From assembly GCF_047607445.1 (NCBI RefSeq), contig NZ_JBLKRT010000004.1, positions 62,001 to 126,000 on the forward strand: 64,000 bases of DNA, written 5' to 3'. The notes below the pieces were generated by a model. That model was given only the letters and a program-made list of their open reading frames with translations, was not told where the DNA came from and ran no database searches. A program made the translations under genes and the position numbers. Numbering within the stretch: the stretch's first letter is position 1; each line of letters starts with the position of its first letter. This stretch comes from Crystallibacter sulfonylureivorans_A (lineage in GTDB: Bacteria > Actinomycetota > Actinomycetes > Actinomycetales > Micrococcaceae). This document shows positions 34,773 through 43,388 of this stretch, in pieces.

Positions 34773-35612
34773 TCAGAGCTCCACTGTTCCGGTGATCAGC
34801 GTCTGCACGTCCCCGCCGATCCAGATGTCCTCGCCGTCGGCGTCGACATACAGCCGGGCGTCGCGCCCCAAGGCTGTTCCCTGCCGGACGGTGTAGCTTG
34901 CCGGCGCTTCGTTCTCGCCGATCAGCCACTGGGCCAGTGCGGCGTTCAGGCTGCCGGTGGCCGGGTCTTCGGCCGGCAGCTCCTCGAAGCCCATCAGTCC
35001 GCGGACCTCGAAGTCGATCCCGGCACCCCCCGGGTGGGCGCCCACCAGTCCGACGCCGAACGGCGACATCGCCGGATAGTCCGGCACCACGTCCAGCACG
35101 GCCTGGGCGTCCCGCAACTGCAGGGCCTGCCACTGCGGGCCGTTGTCCGCCCACTGGTGCCGCAGCACGTCATTGCGGGCCAGCCCCAAGGCCGCACAGA
35201 TCTTGGCGACGTTCTCTTCGGGCAACGGCCCGGAGCGGCGCCGCGGAGGGGCTGCGAAAGCCAGCCGTCCGCCGTCGTTCTTCACCTTCACCAGGCCTGC
35301 GGCGCATTCCTGGATGACCACGCCGTCAGCCTGCGGCTGCCCGCCGTCGGCGAGCCAGACCGCCGCGGTACCCAGCGTCGGGTGTCCGGCGAAGGGCAGC
35401 TCGCCGCTGGGCGTGAAGATCCTGACCCGGTAGTCGGCTTCCGGGCTCTCCGGCCTCAAGAGGAAGGTGGTCTCGGACAGGTTGGTCCAGTTGGCGAAGC
35501 GCTGCATCTGCCCGTCGTCAAGGGAGTCCGCGCCCGAGACCACGGCCAGCGGGTTGCCGGTGCAGGGTCCGGTGGCGAAGACGTCCACTTGGCTGAACTG
35601 GTGTGTGCTCAT
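34773..35612 (-). CDS. PhzF-family isomerase-like protein
   Basis: A 279-residue two-domain diaminopimelate-epimerase-fold protein. It starts HQFSQVDVFATGPCTGNPLAVV and has PSGELPFAGHPTLGTA, EECA-like cysteine segment QECAAGLV and DPATGSLNAALAQWL, all typical of PhzF. True PhzF isomerises a phenazine precursor, but no phenazine genes are present, so it is one of many relatives of unknown substrate. It is transcribed towards the DUF1801 gene and away from the ribosomal operon terminator. Confidence 0.85.
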   Translation of the reverse strand: MSTHQFSQVDVFATGPCTGNPLAVVSGADSLDDGQMQRFANWTNLSETTFLLRPESPEADYRVRIFTPSGELPFAGHPTLGTAAVWLADGGQPQADGVVIQECAAGLVKVKNDGGRLAFAAPPRRRSGPLPEENVAKICAALGLARNDVLRHQWADNGPQWQALQLRDAQAVLDVVPDYPAMSPFGVGLVGAHPGGAGIDFEVRGLMGFEELPAEDPATGSLNAALAQWLIGENEAPASYTVRQGTALGRDARLYVDADGEDIWIGGDVQTLITGTVEL

Positions 35613-35636
35613 GGGTTACAGCGTACCGGGCGTTAA

Positions 35637-35677
35637 ACAGAGCATGCCGGGCCCGCAAAGGACCCGGCATGCGCTGT
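35637..35677 (-). terminator. Terminator of the rpsF-ssb-rpsR-rplI operon
   Basis: Arms 35637-35651 and 35663-35677 pair over 15 positions with one mismatch (core GCATGCCGGG / CCCGGCATGC) around an 11-base loop, 12 bases past the rplI stop. No long T-run follows, but position and stability support termination. Confidence 0.7.
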
Positions 35678-35688
35678 CAGCGAGGCTG

Positions 35689-36138
35689 TTAGCCAGCTAC
35701 GACCTTCAGGTCGATAACGGCGGAGACCTCTTCGTGCAGACGCACGGTGGCCTGGTAGTCGCCCACCGACTTGATGTGCTCGGTCAGTTCGACCTTGCGC
35801 TTGTCGATGGAACCGAGGCCGGCGGCCTCGACGGCGGAAGCCACGTCGGCCTGCTTGACGGTGCCGAACAGACGGCCCGACTCGCCGGCCTTGACGGTCA
35901 GCGTGACCGGCTTGCCGGACAGCTTGGCCGCGAGCTGCTGTGCATCTTCGAGGGATGCGATCTCGCGAGCGGCACGTGCAGCCTTGATGGACTGCACCTG
36001 CTTCTCGCCGCCCTTGGTCCAGGTCAGGGCGAAGCCGCGGGGCAGAAGGTAGTTACGGGCGTAACCGTTCTTTACCTCGACGACGTCGCCAGCAGTGCCG
36101 AGACCGGTCACTTCGTGGGTCAGAATGAGCTTTGCCAT
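35689..36138 (-). CDS. rplI: 50S ribosomal protein bL9
   Basis: A 149-residue protein with the L9 signature: MAKLILTHEVTGLGTAGDVVEVKNGYARNYL-type N-terminus, a long connecting helix and a C-terminal domain ending LHEEVSAVIDLKVV. It binds 23S rRNA near the L1 stalk. Last gene of the conserved rpsF-ssb-rpsR-rplI operon and followed by a hairpin terminator. Confidence 0.97.
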   Translation of the reverse strand: MAKLILTHEVTGLGTAGDVVEVKNGYARNYLLPRGFALTWTKGGEKQVQSIKAARAAREIASLEDAQQLAAKLSGKPVTLTVKAGESGRLFGTVKQADVASAVEAAGLGSIDKRKVELTEHIKSVGDYQATVRLHEEVSAVIDLKVVAG

Positions 36139-36165
36139 GTCAGTACTCTCTCCTCTTCGCTTCGC

Positions 36166-36405
36166 TTAGCCGCGGCCAGCGCCGGAGTAGGGCAGCAGAG
36201 CAACTTCGCGGGCGTTCTTGATAGCCAGTGCGATCTTGCGCTGCTCCTGCACGGTGACACCAGTCACGCGGCGGGCGCGGATCTTTCCGCGGTCAGAGAT
36301 GAACTTGCGCAGCAAAGCTACGTCCTTGTAGTCGATGACGGTGACGTCAGCGGCCTTCAAGGGGTTGGACTTTGGTTTGGGCTTACGAATTTCAGCCTTA
36401 GCCAT
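36166..36405 (-). CDS. rpsR: 30S ribosomal protein bS18
   Basis: The 79-residue S18 protein contains DYKDVALLRKFISDRGKI, RRVTGVTVQEQRKIA and AIKNAREVALLPY, all diagnostic. It binds with bS6 to the 30S platform. The N-terminus (MAKAEIRKPKPKSNP) lacks the CxxC zinc-binding cysteines, so this is the zinc-independent form. AGGAG precedes the ATG. Confidence 0.97.
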   Translation of the reverse strand: MAKAEIRKPKPKSNPLKAADVTVIDYKDVALLRKFISDRGKIRARRVTGVTVQEQRKIALAIKNAREVALLPYSGAGRG

Positions 36406-36464
36406 CGTGGAGCTCCTTTATCTTGTGGAGCCCGTGGATCTTTTCCACGGGATGGGGTTTGTGG

Positions 36465-37034
36465 TTAGAAGGGAGGTTCGTTGGAATCCGGACCGTTGCC
36501 CCAGCCACCAGAGTTGCCGCCGGCCGGTGCACCCCACGGATCATCCTGGGGTACGGGCTGCTGGCCGGACTGCTGTCCGCCCCAGCCGCCCTGGTTCTGG
36601 TTTCCGCCGAAGCCGCCGCCGCCAAAGCCGCCTTGGCCGCCGCCGAAGCCGCCCTGCCCGCCGCCGGAGCGCTGGGTACGGGTGACCTTGGCAGAGGCGT
36701 AGCGCAGCGAGGGGCCGATCTCGTCGACCTCAAGCTCCATGACGGTACGCTTTTCGCCCTCTTTGGTTTCGTACGAACGGGACTTCAGCCGGCCCTGAAC
36801 GATCACGCGCATGCCCTTGGTCAGGGTTTCGGCGACGTTCTCGGCAGCTTCGCGCCACACCGACGCGCGGAGGAACAGGGTTTCCCCGTCCTTCCACTCG
36901 TTGGACTGGCGGTCGAAGGTCCGCGGCGTGGATGCAACGGTGAAGTTCGCTACCGCGGACCCGGACGGAGTGAACCGCAGCTCGGGATCGTTGGTGAGAT
37001 TACCGACGAGCGTGATAACGGTTTCGCCTGCCAT
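36465..37034 (-). CDS. ssb: Single-stranded DNA-binding protein
   Basis: SSB of 189 residues: OB fold from AGETVITLVGNLTNDPEL to about residue 110, then a glycine/glutamine-rich tail, and the acidic tip DSNEPPF that recruits replication proteins. ATG 37034 has AGGAGG five bases upstream; a frame to 37067 is not used. Located between rpsF and rpsR as in most bacteria. Confidence 0.96.
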   Translation of the reverse strand: MAGETVITLVGNLTNDPELRFTPSGSAVANFTVASTPRTFDRQSNEWKDGETLFLRASVWREAAENVAETLTKGMRVIVQGRLKSRSYETKEGEKRTVMELEVDEIGPSLRYASAKVTRTQRSGGGQGGFGGGQGGFGGGGFGGNQNQGGWGGQQSGQQPVPQDDPWGAPAGGNSGGWGNGPDSNEPPF

Positions 37035-37132
37035 GTTGCCTCCTGATGTCCTGGTCCCGCGTGCCAAGCTGGTGCGCGGGATTGTCTTCGTTCAATGCCG
37101 GTCCCCGAAAGGGACGCGGCGATCACAGCTGA

Positions 37133-37438
37133 TTACTCAGCGGAGATCTTCTGCTCCTCCGGGCGGATGATCTTGGTGCGCAGGATGGTCTCGTTCAGAC
37201 CAAGCTGGCGGTCAAGCTCAGCAGCGGTGGCGGGAGTGGCGGTGAAGTTGACCACCGCGTAGATGCCTTCGGACTTCTTCTTGATGTCATAGGCGAGCCG
37301 GCGGCGTCCCCAGATGTCCACCTTGTCGATGGTTCCACCATCGTTGCGGACAACGTTGAGGAACTTGTCGAGCGAGGACTCTACGGTACGCTCTTCGACC
37401 TCGGGGTCGATGATTACCATCAGTTCATAAGCACGCAT
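37133..37438 (-). CDS. rpsF: 30S ribosomal protein bS6
   Basis: A 101-residue S6 with MRAYELMVIIDPEVEE at the start and WGRRRLAYDIKKKSEGIYAV centrally. It is the first gene of the operon; GGAGGTGGG precedes the ATG. It pairs with bS18 on the 30S platform. Confidence 0.97.
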   Translation of the reverse strand: MRAYELMVIIDPEVEERTVESSLDKFLNVVRNDGGTIDKVDIWGRRRLAYDIKKKSEGIYAVVNFTATPATAAELDRQLGLNETILRTKIIRPEEQKISAE

Positions 37439-37766
37439 TGTGAACCCACCTCCTTCGGGCTAAGCGGTCACGGTCTTTCCGTAACAGGAGGTTCTGTTGC
37501 GTTTGCCTGCCTGCCACCGCACAGCGATCTCCCGACGTGTTTTGGCTATTGTCACAAGGAATATCGGCTAGTGCTGACAGCACAGACTCATCAATGCTAC
37601 CGGACGCCGGACCGGGCGCGTAAATCCGCGGGCACGACCCGTCCTCCACAGCCCGGCGCCCGGGGCCGAGGAGCGCAGCCGGGGGTCCCGGCCGGGGACC
37701 CCCCAGCCGGGGACCGCTGACCGCGTCCCGCGGGGCAACAGCGTCGAGCGGACCACCAGCGGATCG
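37439..37766. other. Promoter region of rpsF and terminator of the response-regulator operon
   Basis: There is no gene in 328 bases. A GC-rich hairpin (37681-37689 with 37695-37703, nine perfect pairs, five-base loop) lies about 65 bases beyond the stop of the LuxR-type regulator and probably ends that operon. The remainder must carry the rpsF promoter and leader; no clear hexamers were assigned. Confidence 0.55.
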
Positions 37767-38486
37767 TCAGTAATCCAGCCCTTGGCTGGGCACCACCAGT
37801 CCGGTCTCGTACGCGTAGACCACGGCCTGCACCCGGTCGCGCAGGTGCAGCTTGGCCAGGATGCGCCGCACGTGCGTCTTCACCGTCGCCTCGGAGAGGA
37901 AGAACCGGTGCGCGATTTCCGCGTTGGACAGGCCTTCCGCAATGGTTTCCAGCACTTCCAGTTCCCGCGGCGTCAGGTCGTCCAGCAACGGGTCGCGCTG
38001 CGGCGGGGCCGCCGGGCTGCCGGCCGGGGCGAGGCCGCGCACATACGTCTCCAGCAGCCGCGCCGTCACCCGCGGGGCCACCACGGCGTCGCCGGAGGAC
38101 ACCAGCCGCACGGCCTGGACCAGTTCCGCGGGCGCCACGTCTTTCAGCAGGAAGGCGCTGGCTCCGGCCTGCAGCCCGGCGAATGCATACTCGTCCAGAT
38201 CGAAGGTGGTCAGGATGATCACCCGGGCGGGCAGCCCGGCGGTGACGATCTGCCGGGTGGCTTCGATCCCGTCCAGCACCGGCATCCGCACGTCCATCAG
38301 CACCACGTCCGGCGTCAGCTGCCGCGTGAGCTCCAGCGCCTCGGCGCCGTCGGACGCCTCCCCCACCACGGCGACGTCGTCCTCGCCCTCGAGGATCAGC
38401 TTGAAGCCCATCCGCAGCAGCGGCTGGTCGTCCACCAGCAGGACCTTCACCGGCGCCGCCGGGCCGCTTTCGGTGCTCTCAGACAC
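37767..38486 (-). CDS. Two-component response regulator, NarL/LuxR family
   Basis: A 239-residue regulator. The receiver domain contains VDDQPLL, the phospho-acceptor Asp in DVVLMDVRMP and the conserved Lys in FLLKDV. The C-terminal LuxR helix-turn-helix runs LTPRELEVLETIAEGLSNAE to TVKTHVRRIL. GTG 38486 with a purine-rich GGGAGACAAGA before it is preferred; it overlaps the end of the kinase gene by eight bases. It is most likely phosphorylated by the kinase encoded upstream and may control the adjacent ABC exporter. Confidence 0.9.
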   Translation of the reverse strand: MSESTESGPAAPVKVLLVDDQPLLRMGFKLILEGEDDVAVVGEASDGAEALELTRQLTPDVVLMDVRMPVLDGIEATRQIVTAGLPARVIILTTFDLDEYAFAGLQAGASAFLLKDVAPAELVQAVRLVSSGDAVVAPRVTARLLETYVRGLAPAGSPAAPPQRDPLLDDLTPRELEVLETIAEGLSNAEIAHRFFLSEATVKTHVRRILAKLHLRDRVQAVVYAYETGLVVPSQGLDY

Positions 38487-39747
38487 TCTTGTCTCCCTCT
38501 CCGGGCCAGTACAGTGTTGCCTCCACCATCCAACCACCGCCGGATCGCGGGCCGCTGGCAACGCGGCCGCCGTAGATCGCGGCGCGTTCGCGCATGCCGA
38601 CGATCCCCTGGCCCGTGCCCAGCGAATCGGAGGCACTGGCCTGCCGTCCGTCGTCGGCCACGGTGATGTGCACGGCGTCGCCGTCGCGGATCACCGCCAC
38701 GTCCACCCTGGACACTCCCTTGGCGTAGCGCAGCACGTTGGTGAGTGATTCCTGCATGATCCGGTACACGGTGAGCCGGAAATTCTGGTCCTCCGGCAGC
38801 GCCGGGCCGGCCATCACGGTGCGCAGCGGCAGCCCGGCCGCCCGGAAGCCGTCCAGCAGCCCGCTCAGCTGGTCGCCGGACGGGGCCGGCGCCAACGGGG
38901 CCGCTTCCACACCGTTCTCGGTGCGCAGCACGCCCAGCACCCGGCGCATGTCCGCCAGCGCCGTCCGGCCCGTCGCGGAGAGCTGGTCCAGCACCTGCCC
39001 GGCGCGTTCCGGATCCTTACGGACCACGACGGCGGCGCCATCCGACAGCGCGATCATCACCGACAGCGAATGCGCCACCACATCATGCATCTCCCGCGCG
39101 ATGCGGGTGCGCTCGTTCGCCGACGCCAGCTTGGTGTTGTCCGCCGCCCAGCGCTGCAGCTCGGCATCGTGCAGCCGGTCCCGGCGCACGGTGACGCCAA
39201 TCCCCGCCGCAATGACGTTGGCCAGGACCAGCACCAGCCCGGTGATCAGGCCGACAAAGGGCGGGACCTCCCCGCTGGCAATTTGCTTGGCGATCTCCGG
39301 CGGCATTCGGACCGCCATGACCACCATCATCGGCACGACGGCGAGCACCGCCGCCGTGATAGCGCGCACCGCGGGCTGGGTGGTTGCCACCGTGTAGACG
39401 GCGAACCACATGGCGAAGGAGCCGCTGCCGGTGCTGGTCACCAGCACGATCAGCATGTCCACCACGGCAATGGCCGCCAGCACCAGCAGCGGGTACCGGC
39501 GGCGCCATACCAGCGCCGTTCCACCGGCCAACAGGAGCAGCAGTGGTGACCACTCGCCGTTGGCCGCGGTCATCACGGCGTTCGGCAGCCCGAACAGCAG
39601 ATGGATGCCGATCAGCACCCAGTCCATCGCCACCGGGTGGGTATGGAAATAGCGCCGGATGGGGCCCCGGCGCTTGGAAGATATTTCGGTGAAGGAGACG
39701 GCGGCCGTTCGTTCCGCCGCCTCCCTCACCGAAGCCTTGTCAGTCAT
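38479..39747 (-). CDS. Sensor histidine kinase (HisKA_3/NarX type)
   Basis: A 422-residue membrane kinase with about five N-terminal transmembrane helices and almost no extracytoplasmic domain, typical of intramembrane-sensing kinases. The phosphorylation motif REMHDVVAHSLSVMI and an HATPase region with VQESLTNVLRYAKG and VADDGR are visible. The gene overlaps the response regulator, and its 5' side adjoins an ABC exporter, an arrangement common for envelope-stress or antimicrobial-peptide sensing systems. Confidence 0.9.
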   Translation of the reverse strand: MTDKASVREAAERTAAVSFTEISSKRRGPIRRYFHTHPVAMDWVLIGIHLLFGLPNAVMTAANGEWSPLLLLLAGGTALVWRRRYPLLVLAAIAVVDMLIVLVTSTGSGSFAMWFAVYTVATTQPAVRAITAAVLAVVPMMVVMAVRMPPEIAKQIASGEVPPFVGLITGLVLVLANVIAAGIGVTVRRDRLHDAELQRWAADNTKLASANERTRIAREMHDVVAHSLSVMIALSDGAAVVVRKDPERAGQVLDQLSATGRTALADMRRVLGVLRTENGVEAAPLAPAPSGDQLSGLLDGFRAAGLPLRTVMAGPALPEDQNFRLTVYRIMQESLTNVLRYAKGVSRVDVAVIRDGDAVHITVADDGRQASASDSLGTGQGIVGMRERAAIYGGRVASGPRSGGGWMVEATLYWPGEGDKSV

Positions 39748-39767
39748 GCATCGAGCCTAGTCGCGGC

Positions 39768-40616
39768 TCAGACGTCCCGGGTCTTGGTGGTCACCGCGGC
39801 GCCGGCCAGCAGCACCGCGGCCCAGGCCGCCATGACCAGCCCGCCCTGCCACTGGGTCAGGTCGCCGTCGGCGGTTTCCAGCATCACCATTTGCCGTCCG
39901 GCGTTGGAGGGCAGGTAGGGCATGACGCCGTCCTGTACCCAGTCGAAGGGGATGATCTGGGCGACGATCGGCAGCACCAGCAGCAGCACCACCAGGGTGA
40001 CGATCCCGCCGGCACTGTTGCGCAGCAGGGACCCGAGCGCCAGGCCCATCAGCGCCACGATGGCCAGATACACGCCGGAGAGCAGCATGGACTGCACCAG
40101 GTTTTCCACGTCCAGCCCGAATTCCCTGCCGTAATTGGCCAGGATCGGCTGCAGCAGGAAGTAGGTGATGAAGCTGGAAACAATTCCGACGACGGCGGCC
40201 ACCACCGCGACGACGAAGGCCTTGGCGAACAGCGGCGACAGCCGCGACGGGACCGCCGTCATGGTGGAGCGGATCATGCCGGTGGAGTACTCGGAGGCGA
40301 TCAGCAGCACGCCCAGCGAACCAATGATCAGCTGGCCGAAGTCCAGGCCGCCGCTGGTCATCAGGTACAGCAGGGAGCTGTCCATGCCCGCCGCGGCCGG
40401 ATCCTGGCCGGCGGATTCCATCTGGTCCAGGCCGGTGGCGACGCCCCAGCCGCCGAGCAGGCCGATGCCCACCATCACCAGGACGGTGGTGGCCAGCAGC
40501 ACCCAGGTGGAGCGCAGCGTGGTGAACTTGATCCACTCGCTGCGCAGCGTGCGGGGGAAGCTTACGCCGTGGCCGGTGACGCGCCCGGCTTGGGGAGTCA
40601 GGGTTGCAGCGCTCAT
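39768..40616 (-). CDS. ABC-2 type permease of exporter
   Basis: A 282-residue membrane protein beginning with a cytosolic segment (RTLRSEWIKFTTLRSTWVLL) characteristic of ABC-2 permeases, followed by about six helices. It is encoded directly after the ATPase, whose stop codon is two bases away. The pair resembles BcrAB-type exporters adjacent to two-component systems. The cargo is unknown. Confidence 0.85.
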   Translation of the reverse strand: MSAATLTPQAGRVTGHGVSFPRTLRSEWIKFTTLRSTWVLLATTVLVMVGIGLLGGWGVATGLDQMESAGQDPAAAGMDSSLLYLMTSGGLDFGQLIIGSLGVLLIASEYSTGMIRSTMTAVPSRLSPLFAKAFVVAVVAAVVGIVSSFITYFLLQPILANYGREFGLDVENLVQSMLLSGVYLAIVALMGLALGSLLRNSAGGIVTLVVLLLVLPIVAQIIPFDWVQDGVMPYLPSNAGRQMVMLETADGDLTQWQGGLVMAAWAAVLLAGAAVTTKTRDV

Positions 40617-40618
40617 GG

Positions 40619-41605
40619 TCAGTTTCCTTCCTGGCCGGCGCCGGCGGCGAAAGCAGCGTGCCGTCCGGACTCTGCGGTGCCGGCATGGTCATGTACGTCG
40701 GCCACCGGGCCGGAATGGTATTCGACTTCGTCCTTGGTCAGGTCCATGTAGGCCTCTTCCAGGGACGCCTGCAGCGGGGTGAGCTCGTAGACGAGGACCT
40801 GCTGGGCGAGGGCGGTTTCCGCGATGGCGCGGGCCGGGACGCCGCTGACTTCCAGCAGTTCCGGTTCGCGGGCCTCGACGCTGACGCCTTCGCCGGCGAG
40901 CGCCCGGGTGAGGACGTCCGGCCGGTCGGTGCGCACCCGCACCCGCTGGGCGCGGTTGTTCAGGATGTCCTGGATCGGCGCATCGGCGATGATCCGGCCG
41001 CGGCCGATCACAATCAGATGGTCCGCCGTCAGCGACATTTCGCTCATCAGGTGGGAGGACAGGAACACCGTGCGGCCCTCGGCGGCGAGCGCCTTGACCA
41101 GGTTGCGCACCCAGAGCACGCCTTCCGGGTCCAGGCCGTTCACCGGCTCGTCCAGGATGATGGTCTGCGGGTCGCCCAGCAGCGCGGCTGCGATGCCCAG
41201 CCGCTGCCCCATGCCCAGCGAGAAACCGCCGACGCGCTTCTTGGCCACCGCGCCGAGGCCGGTCAGCTCAATCACATCGTGCACCCGCTTGGTGGGGATG
41301 CTGTGCGTGGCGGCCATCGCACGGAGGTGGTTGTACGCGGTCCGTGAGGTATGAACCGCCTTTGCGTCCAGCAGGGCGCCGACTTCGCGCAGCGGTGCGC
41401 GGTGCTTGGCATAGTGCTTGCCGTTGACCAGCACGTCGCCGGAGGTGGGACGGTCCAGCCCCATGATCATCCGCATAGTGGTGGACTTGCCTGCGCCGTT
41501 CGGACCCAGGAAGCCGGTGACCCGGCCGGGCTGCACAGTGAAGGAGACACCCTGCACTGCCGGTTTGTTTCCGTAGACCTTGACCAGGCCCTGTGCCTCG
41601 ATCAT
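40619..41605 (-). CDS. ABC exporter ATP-binding protein (BcrA-like)
   Basis: A 328-residue ATPase with Walker A GPNGAGKST, signature SLGMGQR, Walker B IILDEPVNGLD and the switch His in LSSHLMSE. After residue 220 a C-terminal region of the DrrA/BcrA kind follows, ending in a histidine-containing tail (HSGPVADVHDHAG). First gene of an exporter-two-component-system cluster. The start at 41605 follows AGGACGG. Confidence 0.88.
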   Translation of the reverse strand: MIEAQGLVKVYGNKPAVQGVSFTVQPGRVTGFLGPNGAGKSTTMRMIMGLDRPTSGDVLVNGKHYAKHRAPLREVGALLDAKAVHTSRTAYNHLRAMAATHSIPTKRVHDVIELTGLGAVAKKRVGGFSLGMGQRLGIAAALLGDPQTIILDEPVNGLDPEGVLWVRNLVKALAAEGRTVFLSSHLMSEMSLTADHLIVIGRGRIIADAPIQDILNNRAQRVRVRTDRPDVLTRALAGEGVSVEAREPELLEVSGVPARAIAETALAQQVLVYELTPLQASLEEAYMDLTKDEVEYHSGPVADVHDHAGTAESGRHAAFAAGAGQEGN

Positions 41606-41944
41606 CTGAACCGTCCTTCGTGGATTGGGATGGCGCCCGTCTCGGGGCCACTAGCTACGTTACGGATCGCCGCCCGCGGGCACACCGCACGCAGGGATGA
41701 TCTTGACCAGCGGCTGGATCGTCCTTACGGATGACGCTACGGGCCGCGGACCGCAACGCTCTATGAGGGGAAGCCCTGAGCTGTCCCGGAGGCTGCCCCG
41801 GCCTGGGGGCAGCCCCCATAACCGAACCCGACCGGCCCACCGGGTCCCACGCCGTCGCGACCAACGGTCCGCCCCGGAGTATGACGCATGCGGGTCGGCG
41901 CCCTTTCGCCACCCCGGGGGCCTGCCGGTAGGCTGCTGGCTTGT
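41606..41944. other. Divergent promoter region between exporter and thiamine operon
   Basis: About 340 bases with no plausible gene. It must contain the promoter of the exporter ATPase on the minus strand and that of the TPP riboswitch transcript on the plus strand. No clear sigma-factor hexamers were assigned. Confidence 0.5.
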
Positions 41945-42034
41945 ACACGGGAGTCCGGTGAGCCGGGCTGAGAGGAAACTTCTCAAGTTTCGACCGTTGA
42001 ACCTGATCTGGATCATGCCAGCGCAGGGAGCAAC
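41945..42034 (+). ncRNA. TPP riboswitch (THI box)
   Basis: The conserved elements are in order and at normal spacing: GGGAGTCCGG near the 5' end, CTGAGA at 41968-41973, and from 42001 ACCTGATCTGGATCATGCC followed by AGCGCAGGGA. They form the two-armed thiamine-pyrophosphate-binding fold. The element lies 43 bases before ykoF, so TPP should lower expression of the whole ykoFEDC operon. It shows that these genes belong to thiamine uptake or salvage. Confidence 0.93.
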
Positions 42035-42076
42035 CCTCACACCCGTGCCCTGTTCACTCAACAGAAGGGCGCGAAA

Positions 42077-42748
42077 ATGCGAACACCTGACGCTGCCGCG
42101 ACGGCAGCAAACTTTTCCTCCCCCGCCCCCGAAGGGACATCCTTCGCGGCGACGCCGCGCGAATTCGGCGTCGGGGCAAGGCTCACCTTGGCGGTGATGG
42201 CCGATGACTACATCGACGTCATCCTGGGAGCGCTGGAACACGCGGACGCCACCGGGCTCGAGGTCCAGACCGGGAAGGTCAGCACCTATGTCTCCGGCGC
42301 CGAACAGGACGTGCTGCGTTATCTGAGCCAGGTGATCGCCCGGGCGAGCCGCGGCGGGGCACACGTAGCGGCCGCGGTCCACCTGTCCCGGGGCTGCCCG
42401 GGCGGCGTCAGCTGCGAGATACCCGAGGGCGGCGCGGCGCTGTACTCGGAGATCCCGCAACTGGAACCGACCGGGATCCAAGCGGCGGCCGACTGGGCGA
42501 TCTACCCGCTCGCCGACGGCGGACCCGGCAGCGCCGCAGCGGACCACATGCGCGACATCTACGCCGCCATCGATTACGCCAAGTCCACCGGGGTGACCGT
42601 GACCGAACACCACTATGTCACCCGGCTGGACGGCGACGTCGCCCAGGTCCTGCAGACCATCGCGGCGGGGTGGATCCTGATCGGCCGGTCCGTTCAGCAC
42701 GTGGTCACGCACGCCACCCTGTCCATTAACAGCCCCACTGCGTCCTGA
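42077..42748 (+). CDS. ykoF: YkoF-type thiamine/HMP-binding protein
   Basis: A 223-residue protein with two ACT-like halves of the YkoF family, whose Bacillus subtilis member binds thiamine. Visible features are GVGARLTLAVMADDYIDVILGAL at the start of half one and YAAIDYAKSTGVTVTEHHYVTRLDGD in half two. No signal peptide or membrane helix is evident, so it should be cytosolic. It is the first gene after the TPP riboswitch; GAAGGG precedes the ATG. Confidence 0.88.
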   Translation: MRTPDAAATAANFSSPAPEGTSFAATPREFGVGARLTLAVMADDYIDVILGALEHADATGLEVQTGKVSTYVSGAEQDVLRYLSQVIARASRGGAHVAAAVHLSRGCPGGVSCEIPEGGAALYSEIPQLEPTGIQAAADWAIYPLADGGPGSAAADHMRDIYAAIDYAKSTGVTVTEHHYVTRLDGDVAQVLQTIAAGWILIGRSVQHVVTHATLSINSPTAS

Positions 42749-42770
42749 CGCCGGACTTAAAGGATTCCCC

Positions 42771-43388
42771 ATGTCTACCTCACCTTCCCCTGCCCGCACA
42801 CGGTCCTCCTGGAGCCTTAAAGATCTGGTCCTTTTGGTCGTCCTCGGTGTTGTCTTCGGTTTCCTTTACTGGGTCTTCGTCCAGGCCTGGACCGCCCTCT
42901 CGATCCTGATGGGACCAGCCGGAGACCTCTCGCAGCATTTCCTCGCCGGCAGCTGGCTGTTGGTCGCACCGATCGCGATTGCCATCGTCCAGCGGCCCTT
43001 TGCCGGCGTCATCGCCGAGGTCCTGGCCTCCGTCATCGAGGTTGTGTTCCTGGGCTCGGCGGTGGGCCCGATGCTGTTCATCGCGGCGGCCATCCAAGGC
43101 ATCGGCAGCGAGATCCCGTTCGCAGCCACCCGCTACCGCTCCTACGGCTGGGCCACGTACGCTTTGTCGGGCCTGCTCGGTGCCGGGCTGGTCTTCTTCT
43201 ACTCGGCCTTCCGCTCCGGCTGGTACGGGCAGGACGTGTTTTTCCTCCGCCTGGCCATCCACTTGATCTCCGGGCTGGTGCTCGGCGGACTGCTGGCCAA
43301 GGTGATCGTCGACAACCTGGCGAAGACCGGCGTCGTGGACAACTTCGCAATCGGACGCACCCGCCTGGACAAGGCCAATGCCCGCTGA
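42771..43388 (+). CDS. ykoE: ECF transporter S component YkoE
   Basis: A hydrophobic 205-residue protein with about five helices, including LKDLVLLVVLGVVFGFLYWVF and LFIAAAIQGIGSEIPFAATRY. YkoE is the substrate-binding membrane component of a dedicated ECF transporter for thiamine precursors, probably hydroxymethylpyrimidine. AAAGGA precedes the ATG, and the stop overlaps the ykoD start. Confidence 0.88.
   Translation: MSTSPSPARTRSSWSLKDLVLLVVLGVVFGFLYWVFVQAWTALSILMGPAGDLSQHFLAGSWLLVAPIAIAIVQRPFAGVIAEVLASVIEVVFLGSAVGPMLFIAAAIQGIGSEIPFAATRYRSYGWATYALSGLLGAGLVFFYSAFRSGWYGQDVFFLRLAIHLISGLVLGGLLAKVIVDNLAKTGVVDNFAIGRTRLDKANAR

Noticed and set aside
34773..35612. Phenazine biosynthesis
   Set aside because: Only a PhzF-like protein is present; none of the other phenazine genes is visible and PhzF relatives are widespread.
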